From assembly GCA_002298785.1 (NCBI GenBank), contig DBMR01000073.1, forward strand, positions 42,592 to 106,591: a stretch of DNA of 64,000 nt, given 5' to 3'. Position 1 is the stretch's first letter. Each line of letters begins with the position of its first letter. Of the stretch, positions 16,488 to 24,085 are shown piece by piece. Position numbers and translations under genes: made by a program. The stretch comes from Verrucomicrobia subdivision 3 bacterium UBA693. GTDB lineage: Bacteria; Verrucomicrobiota; Verrucomicrobiia; Limisphaerales; UBA8199. The notes under the pieces are model-generated. The model had not been told where the DNA came from and ran no database searches. It saw only the letters and a program-made list of their open reading frames with translations.

Positions 16488-18176
16488 ATGAGTAAAACTG
16501 CCGAACCAGTCTCAACTCCCCCCCTGAAAGTCGGGATGATCAGTCTCGGGTGCGCCAAAAACCTGGTGGACGCCGAGATCATGCTCGGCTCGCTGCTCCA
16601 GGAGGGGGTGGAAATCACGAACGACCCTTCCGGGGCGGATGTGCTCATCGTCAATACCTGTTCCTTCATTGATTCGGCGCAGGAAGAGAGCGTGGACACC
16701 ATCCTGGAGTCGGCCCAGGTGCGGGAGGCGGGGCATCGCGGCCAGGGGTTGGTGGTGGCCGGCTGTCTGCCGCAGCGGTTCCGCGACGATCTGCCCAAAT
16801 TATTCCCGGAAGTGGATGCGTTCATGGGCATCGACCAGGTGGCGCAAGCGGGCGCCATCGTGCGCCAGGCCCTGGCTAATCGCACCCAAAAGATCACCTC
16901 TGGCTCCGGCAAAAAGGCCGCTTCGGCCCGACGCATCAGCCGGCAACTGGCGGCCTTGGAAAAGGCCCAGCCGGTGGCGAATGCCGGTCCCAATCTGCGC
17001 GGCACCGCCGAGTTTGGCCAGACCCGACGCACGCTGGCCCCCACCGCCTTGCCGGGTCCGTTGCTTGAAGTGCACGCGCGCCCCACGTTCATACCGGATT
17101 ACGCCACGCCGCGGTTTCGCCTGACGCCCCGGCATTTTGCCTACGTCAAAATCGCCGAAGGCTGCAATCATCCGTGCAGCTTTTGCATCATTCCGCGCAT
17201 GCGCGGCACGCACCGCAGCCGGGCCCTGGCGGACGTCGTGGCCGAGTGCCGAGGGTTGCTGGCGGATGGGGTCAAGGAGCTGAATCTCATTTCCCAGGAT
17301 TCCACGTATTACGGCCTGGATCTGCGTCCCGGGCACTCGAGGGCGATCGCGGCGCCCGCAAAGTTCAGCGCCGCGATCTCGAGCCTCGCGCCGGGCGCCA
17401 CCACAATTTCGAGCCTGATCCGCGAGCTCAACGCGTTGCCCGGGGATTTCTGGATCCGGCTGCTCTACACTCATCCCGCGCATTGGACGGACGAACTGAT
17501 TCAAACCATCGCCGAATGTCCGAAGGTGGCCCGGTATATCGACATTCCGTTGCAGCATATTCACCCGAACCTGCTCGAGCGCATGCGGCGAGAAACCACC
17601 CGCGAATACATCGTGGACCTGCTGGCGCGCATCCGGCGCGGTGTCCCGGGCATCGCCTTGCGCACCACGTTCATTGTCGGGTTCCCGGGCGAGACCGAAT
17701 CGGCTTTCGCTTCATTGCTGGATTTCATGCGGGAAGCCCGGTTTGAACGGCTGGGGGTTTTTGCTTATTCCCAGGAGGAGGGGACCCGGGCCGGCAAGAT
17801 GGCGGGCCAGATTCCCGACAAGGTCAAGAAGGAGCGCCGGGATCGCGCCATGGCCGTGCAGCATGAGATTGCCTCGGCCATCTCGGGGGCCCAGGTCGGA
17901 CGCACGCTCAAGGTGCTGGTGGAACGGGAAGCCAGCCGCGAGGAATTGAAGGGCGCCCGGGTGGATTCCTGGGAGCACGGCCTAATCCGGGGCGAAGACC
18001 AACACCGCGCCCAACTCCGCGGCCGTTACCTCCTGGCTCGAGCCGAAGCCGATGCCCCGGATATCGACGGGAGGGTCTACATCCGGGGTCAACTGCCGGT
18101 CGGCCAATTCGCCAGCGTCCGTGTCATTGGCCACACCGATTACGATCTCATCGCCGAACCGGCAAATCCGGTGTAG
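16488..18176 (+). CDS. rimO: Ribosomal protein S12 methylthiotransferase RimO, enlarged
   Basis: A 562-residue radical-SAM enzyme that adds a methylthio group to the conserved aspartate of ribosomal protein S12. It starts with the UPF0004 domain (VGMISLGCAKNLVDAEIMLG, VNTCSFIDSA, VAGCLPQR), which supplies three cluster cysteines. The radical-SAM motif CNHPCSFC lies near residue 225. A TRAM-type domain closes the protein (VLVEREA ... VRVIGHTDYDL). It is about 120 residues longer than the usual 440. Extra sequence sits between UPF0004 and the radical-SAM domain (about 140-210, rich in Ala/Arg/Pro) and again near 285-310. ATG 16488 is chosen because MSKTAEP precedes the domain at normal distance. 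MiaB-type function is less likely given the overall RimO pattern. Confidence 0.88.
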   Translation: MSKTAEPVSTPPLKVGMISLGCAKNLVDAEIMLGSLLQEGVEITNDPSGADVLIVNTCSFIDSAQEESVDTILESAQVREAGHRGQGLVVAGCLPQRFRDDLPKLFPEVDAFMGIDQVAQAGAIVRQALANRTQKITSGSGKKAASARRISRQLAALEKAQPVANAGPNLRGTAEFGQTRRTLAPTALPGPLLEVHARPTFIPDYATPRFRLTPRHFAYVKIAEGCNHPCSFCIIPRMRGTHRSRALADVVAECRGLLADGVKELNLISQDSTYYGLDLRPGHSRAIAAPAKFSAAISSLAPGATTISSLIRELNALPGDFWIRLLYTHPAHWTDELIQTIAECPKVARYIDIPLQHIHPNLLERMRRETTREYIVDLLARIRRGVPGIALRTTFIVGFPGETESAFASLLDFMREARFERLGVFAYSQEEGTRAGKMAGQIPDKVKKERRDRAMAVQHEIASAISGAQVGRTLKVLVEREASREELKGARVDSWEHGLIRGEDQHRAQLRGRYLLARAEADAPDIDGRVYIRGQLPVGQFASVRVIGHTDYDLIAEPANPV

Positions 18177-18240
18177 ACCCTCCAGCCCGCGACGGGAAGG
18201 CAAGACCAATTACGTAGCGCGGCCGTCCCGGCTGCGAGTT

Positions 18241-18261
18241 CAAGCACCGTCTCGGTGCTTG
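18241..18261. repeat. Perfect hairpin CAAGCACCG-TCT-CGGTGCTTG
   Basis: A 9-base-pair perfect stem with a 3-base loop lies 65 bases past the rimO stop. There is no U-tract on either strand, so it is more like a dispersed palindromic element than an intrinsic terminator. It may still mark the end of the rimO message. Confidence 0.55.
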
Positions 18262-18289
18262 GTGGCTGCGGTTGCCAACCGAGACTGAG

Positions 18290-18384
18290 GACAGGATGGA
18301 CATGATTCACAGGATTTGGATCCGGACAACCACAGGGCGGCAAGCTACAAGCGGTCCCATCCTGACTATCCTGAGAATCCTGTC
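18290..18384. repeat. Inverted pair of CAGGAT-rich 27-base arms
   Basis: The left arm (18290-18316) and the reverse complement of the right arm (18358-18384) agree at 19 of 27 positions. Both are built from repeated CAGGAT-like units about nine bases apart. Similar CAGGAT-type units occur as dispersed intergenic elements in many environmental genomes, from general knowledge. The 41 bases between the arms hold no gene. Confidence 0.55.
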
Positions 18385-18435
18385 TTTCTGATGATTTAGG
18401 GCCGGTCTAATCGCCAGGGCTACACCCCCACGGAC

Positions 18436-19971
18436 CTACCCAATTAATAGCCCCAGCCGGGCCAGGGTTTCCAGGTTGGGCTCGAGTTTCGCTTCGATTT
18501 CGCGCTGGATCGTCTCCAAATCCCCGGGTGCCGATGGAGCGTTCGATTTCAGCAGTGGTAGCAATGCTTTCACCAGCGCCGCCCGGTCACGGGTGCCATC
18601 CAGGGACGTCAGCAGCTTTCGTCCGATCTCGTCTTCGAGCTTGATGGTCAGGTGAAAGGCCGTGGTGACGAAATGCCCGCGGGCCGCCTGCCAGCGCGCC
18701 ACCGGGCTGGCCACGGGGCGGACCCCGGGCGTGGCGGCGCAAATGGGCCGGGTGGTGTGGAATTGCACCATCCCACCGCCATACAGTTCCAGGAGGAAAT
18801 CAGCAAGTTTGCCCGGCAGATCCTCGACCGGCGCCTCGGCTCCGGCGCCTGGTTGTGCCAATTCACGAACAAGCTCGTCAAAAGCCACGGGCGACGGCCA
18901 GGCCGCCCGGAGCCGGGCCAGGGCTGCTTTGCCCTGCTGGAAATCGGTCTGGAACCTGGCGCCGGTGCGTGTTTCAAAAACCGTCGCACCCGGGCGTTGG
19001 TCCGGCTGGGGCTCGGCCAGGGGCAACGCGGTCGAGGATACGAGGAACTCACGGACCTGGGCGGCATCCGGCTGCGGTTTCAAGGCCAGGCCCTGGTGAC
19101 ACAGCAACGTCTGCCGGAACCGCCGGCATTTCAGGAAATCGAGGTATTGCTCGCGGACCAGGCGGTTTCCCGCCAGTTTCCGGAGATTGACCCGGACCTC
19201 GTCCTTGAAAGCGTGATCCGTCATCTCGAAGAAATCCGCTTCGCCAAGGTATTGCAGACCGTGACGGCCCGCCTGGGCGATGAAGTCGGTGAAATAACAC
19301 GGATCATTGATCTCGCCGAGTTCATCATGAAATAAGTGACCCTCATCGTGCTCGAGGATTCGTTCCAGTTCAGCCCGCATCCAGAGCCGGTATTCATCGA
19401 CCGTATCCTGGCCGTCGGCGACGAATTTGACCGCGGCCACCGCCTGGCGGAGCCGTTCATCGGGATCCTGGAAGCCGCGGGTGTGGAACAACATTAAATC
19501 CCGTACCACCCGGAGCAGGTGCCCGCCTGGGAGGGCGTTGTAGCTGATGAAGGCGATGCCCTGCGGGGCCAGGCGCTCCCGGCAAACCCGCAGGAGCGAC
19601 TGGCGGACCTCGGGCGGTATCCACGCATACACCCCATGAGCGATGATGTAATCAAACTCGCCCCAGGATTGATCCACCTGGGCCAGGTCCCCGGGCGCCA
19701 GGTGGATGTTGTTCAATCCCAGGTCTTTAATCATCTGGTTGCCCTGGGCGACGGGTTTCTCGGCCAGATCAATTCCCGAGAAGGCGGCTTGGGGAAACTG
19801 GACCGCCAGGGGGACCAGATTCCCGCCGGCGCCGCAGCCCAGCTCCAGCACCCGGCAGGCGGGAAGGGAGGCCGGTTGCAGTCCGAAGAGTCGGCCAATT
19901 ACGGCCAGGCGATCGGGGTGGGTCTGCGCGTGGGCGTGGTTGGGGTAGGCAATTAGATCGTAGCTGGTCAT
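18436..19971 (-). CDS. SAM-dependent methyltransferase with methyltransferase regulatory domain
   Basis: A 511-residue cytosolic protein. Residues about 25-170 form a class I methyltransferase (SAM loop VLELGCGAGGNLVPLA, GIDLAEKPVAQG, FDYIIAHGVYAWIP). Residues about 215-300 match the methyltransferase regulatory domain type (EHDEGHLFHDELGEINDPCY, YLGEADFFEM). The C-terminal 200 residues are helical and unassigned. ATG 19971 (MTSYDLIAYPN) is chosen as the normal family start. The gene diverges from tssB with only 106 bases between, so both promoters share that space. The substrate is unknown. Association with the T6SS island is possible from position alone. Confidence 0.85.
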   Translation of the reverse strand: MTSYDLIAYPNHAHAQTHPDRLAVIGRLFGLQPASLPACRVLELGCGAGGNLVPLAVQFPQAAFSGIDLAEKPVAQGNQMIKDLGLNNIHLAPGDLAQVDQSWGEFDYIIAHGVYAWIPPEVRQSLLRVCRERLAPQGIAFISYNALPGGHLLRVVRDLMLFHTRGFQDPDERLRQAVAAVKFVADGQDTVDEYRLWMRAELERILEHDEGHLFHDELGEINDPCYFTDFIAQAGRHGLQYLGEADFFEMTDHAFKDEVRVNLRKLAGNRLVREQYLDFLKCRRFRQTLLCHQGLALKPQPDAAQVREFLVSSTALPLAEPQPDQRPGATVFETRTGARFQTDFQQGKAALARLRAAWPSPVAFDELVRELAQPGAGAEAPVEDLPGKLADFLLELYGGGMVQFHTTRPICAATPGVRPVASPVARWQAARGHFVTTAFHLTIKLEDEIGRKLLTSLDGTRDRAALVKALLPLLKSNAPSAPGDLETIQREIEAKLEPNLETLARLGLLIG

Positions 19972-20017
19972 GTCAGGATACAAGGGTTGCGCGTGCAAAA
20001 AAAGTAATTGGCCATCC

Positions 20018-20047
20018 ACTTGACACTCAAGTCGAAAGAAGTATGTT
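20018..20047 (+). promoter_or_regulatory. Candidate T6SS promoter with inverted repeat over the -35 box
   Basis: TTGACA (20020-20025), a 16-base spacer and TATGTT (20042-20047) form a plausible sigma70-type promoter 31 bases before tssB. A perfect inverted repeat ACTTGA-CAC-TCAAGT (20018-20032) overlaps the -35 box, as a repressor or activator operator might. No Shine-Dalgarno sequence precedes the tssB ATG. This is predicted by eye. Confidence 0.5.
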
Positions 20048-20077
20048 CACGAACAAGTAATCCCTTTAAACACTACT

Positions 20078-20590
20078 ATGGCCAAAACTAGCAGCCAGAA
20101 GTTCGTTGCCCGTAATCGGGCTCCCCGCGTTCAGATTGAGTACGATGTCGAATTGTACGGGGCGGAGAAAAAAATCGAACTCCCGTTTGTAATGGGAGTG
20201 ATGGCAGATCTTTCGGGCAAACCTGCGGAGGCCTTGCCTCCGGTGGGGGATCGAAAATTTCTCGAAATCGACGTCGACAATTTTGATGACCGCCTGAAGT
20301 CCTGCAAGCCACGGGTGGCTTTTCAAGTGCCGAACACGCTCACCGGTGAAGGCAATTTGAATGTCGAAATGACTTTCGAGAGCATGGAAGACTTTTCCCC
20401 CGCGGCGGTGGCCAAAAAAGTAGATTCCCTCAACAAATTGCTCACGGCCCGCACCGAATTGGCCAACCTCCTGACGTACATGGATGGGAAGGACAAAGCC
20501 GAGGAACTCGTGGGCAAACTGCTCGCCAACCCCGACCTGATGAAGTCTCTGGCAGCCGCGCCGAACGCGACGGAAAAACCAGCGCAGTAA
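20078..20590 (+). CDS. tssB: T6SS contractile sheath small subunit TssB (VipA)
   Basis: A 170-residue cytosolic protein that pairs with TssC to build the contractile sheath. The N-terminal VQIEYDVELYGAEKKIELPF strand, the GVMADLSGK loop, FLEIDVDNFDDRL and the helical C-terminus with ...LANLLTYMDGKDKAEELVGKLL are all standard for TssB, and the length is typical. It is the first gene of the tss operon and is followed by tssC after 32 bases. The protein should be disassembled by the ClpV encoded downstream after contraction. Confidence 0.96.
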   Translation: MAKTSSQKFVARNRAPRVQIEYDVELYGAEKKIELPFVMGVMADLSGKPAEALPPVGDRKFLEIDVDNFDDRLKSCKPRVAFQVPNTLTGEGNLNVEMTFESMEDFSPAAVAKKVDSLNKLLTARTELANLLTYMDGKDKAEELVGKLLANPDLMKSLAAAPNATEKPAQ

Positions 20591-20622
20591 TCGAGAAGCG
20601 TACTAACTAAAGGAAAATATCC

Positions 20623-22119
20623 ATGTTGCCTCCTGATAATCTAGCCCAGGCCGGCGCGGCTCCGCTCGCCACCGGCGAAGTAAATGAATTCGAGTCGTTG
20701 CTCAACAAAGAGTTCAAGGCCCGCGATCCCCAAAAGCAGACAGCGGTCCAGACCGCGGTGCGGACCTTGGCGCAGCAGGCCCTCTCCTCGACCGTGCTCG
20801 TCTCCGCTGACGCCATCAAGACCATTTCGGCGCTGATCGCGGAGATCGACCGCAAGATGTCCGAACAGATCAACCTGATCATTCACCACGCTGATTTTAA
20901 GTCCCTGGAAGGGACTTGGCGCGGCCTGCATTATCTCGTCAATAATACGGAAACCGACGAGATGCTGAAGATCCGGGTGCTGAACGTCTCGAAAAACGAT
21001 CTGAAGAAGACGCTCAAAAAGTTCGAAGGCACGGCTTGGGATCAAAGCCCGATCTTCAAGAAGCTGTATGAGGACGAGTTCGGGTCACCCGGCGGCCAAC
21101 CCTACGGCGCGCTGGTTGGCGATTACCATTTCGACCACTCCCCCGAGGACGTAAAAATGCTGGGTGGCATGGCGCAAATCGCCGCTGCCATGCACGCCCC
21201 GTTCCTTGCCGGAGCCGCCCCAAGCCTCATGGGCATGGATTCCTGGCAGGAACTGAGTAATCCTCGCGACCTGACCAAGATCTTTCAGACGGCGGAATAC
21301 GCCTCCTGGCGGTCCCTCCGCGAATCGGACGATGCCCGTTACCTGGGATTGGCCATGCCGCGATTCCTGTCCCGGCTGCCCTATGGGGCCGCGACGGTTC
21401 CGTTGGAAGAGTTTGCCTTTGAAGAAGATACGGCTGGAGCGGACCATGAAAAATATGTGTGGTCCAATGCGGCCTTTGCCATGGCCACCAACATCACCCG
21501 GGCCTTTAAGCTGTATGGCTGGTGCGCGCGCATTCGCGGCGCGGAATCCGGCGGCATGGTCGAAGGATTACCGGTCCATACCTTCCCGTCGGATGACGGC
21601 GGTGTGGACATGAAGTGTCCAACGGAAATCGCCATCACCGATCGGCGCGAAGCGGAATTGGCCAAGAACGGTTTCATGCCGCTCTCGCACTACAAGAACA
21701 CTGATTACGCGGTGTTCATGGGGGCGCAGTCGCTGCAAAAGCCGGCCACCTATGATGATCCGGACGCCACCGCCAACGCCAACCTGGCGGCCCGGTTGCC
21801 TTATCTATTCGCCACCTGCCGCTTCGCGCACTTCTTGAAGTGCATGGTCCGGGATAAAATCGGCTCGTTCAAGGAACGCGAGGACATGGAAGTCTGGCTC
21901 AACAAGTGGATCAGTCAGTACTGCTGCGATTCCAAATCCGCCGAGGAAGTAAAGGCGCGTTACCCGCTCGCGGAAGCCAAGGTGGAAGTCAAAGAAGTGG
22001 CCGGCAACCCCGGCTATTACACGTCCAAATTCTTCTTGCGTCCACATTATCAATTGGAGGGCCTGACCGTCTCGTTGCGGTTGGTTTCGAAACTGCCTTC
22101 CGCCAAGGGCGGCGGATAA
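20623..22119 (+). CDS. tssC: T6SS contractile sheath large subunit TssC (VipB)
   Basis: A 498-residue sheath subunit that polymerises with TssB around the Hcp tube. Signature segments include SLEGTWRGLHYLVNNTETDE, GALVGDYHFDHSPEDVKML, RFLSRLPYG, FAFEEDT followed by the WSNAAFAMATNITRAF helix, and VHTFPSDDGG. The C-terminal FFLRPHYQLEGLTVSLRLVSKLP is also typical. Length and pattern are full. The weak AAAGGAAAAT stretch before the ATG may act as a ribosome site. hcp follows after a 120-base gap containing a hairpin. Confidence 0.97.
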   Translation: MLPPDNLAQAGAAPLATGEVNEFESLLNKEFKARDPQKQTAVQTAVRTLAQQALSSTVLVSADAIKTISALIAEIDRKMSEQINLIIHHADFKSLEGTWRGLHYLVNNTETDEMLKIRVLNVSKNDLKKTLKKFEGTAWDQSPIFKKLYEDEFGSPGGQPYGALVGDYHFDHSPEDVKMLGGMAQIAAAMHAPFLAGAAPSLMGMDSWQELSNPRDLTKIFQTAEYASWRSLRESDDARYLGLAMPRFLSRLPYGAATVPLEEFAFEEDTAGADHEKYVWSNAAFAMATNITRAFKLYGWCARIRGAESGGMVEGLPVHTFPSDDGGVDMKCPTEIAITDRREAELAKNGFMPLSHYKNTDYAVFMGAQSLQKPATYDDPDATANANLAARLPYLFATCRFAHFLKCMVRDKIGSFKEREDMEVWLNKWISQYCCDSKSAEEVKARYPLAEAKVEVKEVAGNPGYYTSKFFLRPHYQLEGLTVSLRLVSKLPSAKGGG

Positions 22120-22184
22120 CGCTCCCCGGTCAACGGAGTTCCTGCGCGGTTTGTGCCACGCGCGGGTGCAAACGGAAAAAACCC

Positions 22185-22210
22185 GCCGAACCCGGGCACA
22201 GGGGTTCGGC
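22185..22210 (+). other. Hairpin in the tssC-hcp gap
   Basis: GCCGAACCC (22185-22193) pairs perfectly with GGGTTCGGC (22202-22210) around an 8-base loop. There is no U-tract. A hairpin just upstream of hcp could stabilise or process the hcp message, which would fit the need for many Hcp copies. A strong AGGAGA ribosome site follows before the hcp ATG. Confidence 0.45.
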
Positions 22211-22239
22211 AAACCGTGAGTCATTAGGAGAAATAAGTT

Positions 22240-22722
22240 ATGGCAGTAGATTATTTTTTAAAAATCGACGGAATACCCGGCGAGGCGACGGACGCGAAGC
22301 ATAAAGCGGAGATCGACCTCGAGAGCTGGAGTTGGGGTGAAACCAACAGTGGTTCCCAGGCGTATGGCGGCGGCGGCGGCGCCGGCAAGGTGGCCATGCA
22401 GGATTTCAGCTTCAGCATGAAGGTGAACAAGGCCAGTCCCAAGCTGTTCCTGGCCTGCGCCACCGGCCAGCACATCAAGGAAGCCAACCTCACTTGCCGC
22501 AAGGCGGGCAAGGAACAGCAGGAGTATCTGAAAATCAAATTCAGCGATCTCCTGATCTCGAGCTACCAGACCGGCGGTTCCGCCGGGTCGGAAGTGCCGA
22601 CGGAATCGATTTCCTTCAATTTTGCGAAGATCGAAGTCTCCTACGCGCCGCAGAAGGAAACCGGTGGTCTGGATTCCCCGGTCATCCACAAGTACGACCT
22701 CAAGACCAATACTGGCGGCTAA
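22240..22722 (+). CDS. hcp: T6SS tube protein Hcp (TssD)
   Basis: A 160-residue Hcp1-family protein whose hexamers stack into the inner tube that is fired out of the cell and can carry small effectors. The start AVDYFLKIDGIPGEATD, the ESWSWGETNSG strand, the VAMQDFSFSMKVNKASPKLF segment and the SFNFAKIEVSYAPQ ending are characteristic. A glycine run (AYGGGGGAGK) occupies the usual flexible loop. AGGAGA lies nine bases before the ATG and is the best ribosome site of the operon. A hairpin lies just upstream. Confidence 0.96.
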   Translation: MAVDYFLKIDGIPGEATDAKHKAEIDLESWSWGETNSGSQAYGGGGGAGKVAMQDFSFSMKVNKASPKLFLACATGQHIKEANLTCRKAGKEQQEYLKIKFSDLLISSYQTGGSAGSEVPTESISFNFAKIEVSYAPQKETGGLDSPVIHKYDLKTNTGG

Positions 22723-22785
22723 GCATTACCGCAATCGAAAGCTGTGCTCCCGCGCCCGGCTCGATGCCGGGCGCGGTGCGCCATT

Positions 22786-23580
22786 ATGAATTCCGCCGAA
22801 CTCGTCCAGTCCGGTCGTCTCGAAGAGGGTTTGTCCGCGCTGCAGGCTGAGATTCGCCAAAAGCCGGAAGACAACCGGCTGCGCCTCTTTCTCTTTCAAC
22901 TTTACTGCGTGCTGGGCCGTCTCGACAAAGCGCTGACCCAGCTCCAGGTGGTGGCCAGCCTCAATGCCGAGACCATGCTGCTGGCGCAGATCTTCCGCCC
23001 CGTGATCGCCTGCGAACTCCTGCGTCGCGAAGTGTTCTCCGGCAAACGCACCCCGTTGATCTTCGGGGAGCCCACAGAATGGATGGGCGCGCTGCTGCAG
23101 GCCAATCAACTGCTGGCCGCGGGGAAGGTTGAAGCCGCCGCGCAATCCCGGCAACATGCCTTTGATCTCGCCCCGGTTTCGACGGGCACCCTGAACGGGG
23201 AAGCTTTCGAATGGGTGGCCGATGCCGATTCCCGGCTCGGGCCGGTGCTCGAATTGATTCTCGAGGGCAAGTATTACTGGGCGCCTTTTTCCAATATCAG
23301 CAAGATCGAATGCGAACCACCGCATGATTTGCGGGATCTGGTGTGGGTGCCAGCGCAGGTGACCTGGGCCAACGGCGGCAGCGTGCCGGTGCACATTCCC
23401 GCCCGATACCCGGACACCGAACAATCGGCGGATGGGCCGCTGCGGCTGGCGCGCACCACGGAGTGGCGGCAGGAGCCGCACGAAACCTACCTGGGCCTTG
23501 GCCAGCGCGTGTTGGCCACCAGCGCCAACGAATATCCGTTGCTGTCGTGCCGCACCCTGGAAATCCAGCCCGCCTCTTAA
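22786..23580 (+). CDS. tagJ: T6SS accessory protein TagJ (ImpE family)
   Basis: A 264-residue cytosolic protein of the ImpE/TagJ family, an accessory factor known from other T6SSs to link TssB to ClpV-driven sheath recycling. The N-terminal half is TPR-like (AELVQSGRLEEGLSALQAEI). The C-terminal half has the family pattern FEWVADADSRLGPVLELILE, YYWAPFSNI and LVWVPAQVTWANG. ATG 22786 (MNSAELVQ) is chosen because the family starts at this helix. Its presence points to a classical T6SS of the subtype that carries TagJ rather than an extracellular contractile system. tssE follows after four bases. Confidence 0.92.
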   Translation: MNSAELVQSGRLEEGLSALQAEIRQKPEDNRLRLFLFQLYCVLGRLDKALTQLQVVASLNAETMLLAQIFRPVIACELLRREVFSGKRTPLIFGEPTEWMGALLQANQLLAAGKVEAAAQSRQHAFDLAPVSTGTLNGEAFEWVADADSRLGPVLELILEGKYYWAPFSNISKIECEPPHDLRDLVWVPAQVTWANGGSVPVHIPARYPDTEQSADGPLRLARTTEWRQEPHETYLGLGQRVLATSANEYPLLSCRTLEIQPAS

Positions 23581-23584
23581 ACCC

Positions 23585-24085
23585 ATGGCGGACCTGATTC
23601 CAAACGAAAAGCTGCAGCCCTGTTTGCTGGATCGTTTGACGGATGACGAACCGCAAAAGCAGGAGGAAAGTCGCGCGCAGCGGGTAATTTCCCATCAGAA
23701 ATACCGGCGCGGCGTGCTGCGGGATTTGGAATGGCTTTTCAATTCGCAAGCCTATTTGCGGACCGAAGGGCTCGAAGGATTTCAACTCCGGGATTACCCG
23801 TACGCCTGGCAGTCGGTGATTAACTTCGGCACCCGACAACTTTGCGGACTGATGGCTCCGGACATGGACCGGCTGCGGGAAGAACTGGGCGAAGCGGTGC
23901 GGATCTTTGAACCGCGCCTGTCGGCCGAGAGCCTGGTGATTCACACCGACGCGGAACGGAATCATGTAGCGTTTGAGATTACCGGGGAGCTTTGGGCGAA
24001 TCCGTTACCCGAGCAATTGCACGTCAAAACCCAGGTCGATTTGGAAACCGGCCAGTGCGTGCTGGGAGACGCGCCGCATGGATGA
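23585..24085 (+). CDS. tssE: T6SS baseplate protein TssE (gp25-like)
   Basis: A 166-residue baseplate wedge protein, the homologue of phage T4 gp25, that helps start sheath assembly. The LLDRLTDDEP N-terminus, the RRGVLRDLEWLFNSQ helix with its conserved acidic/aromatic core, and the VINFGTRQLCGL segment are typical. It is followed by the FEPRLSAESLVI and VAFEITGELWANP strands of the gp25 fold. ATG 23585 fits the family length and lies four bases after tagJ. Its last eight bases overlap tssF, indicating translational coupling. Confidence 0.94.
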   Translation: MADLIPNEKLQPCLLDRLTDDEPQKQEESRAQRVISHQKYRRGVLRDLEWLFNSQAYLRTEGLEGFQLRDYPYAWQSVINFGTRQLCGLMAPDMDRLREELGEAVRIFEPRLSAESLVIHTDAERNHVAFEITGELWANPLPEQLHVKTQVDLETGQCVLGDAPHG

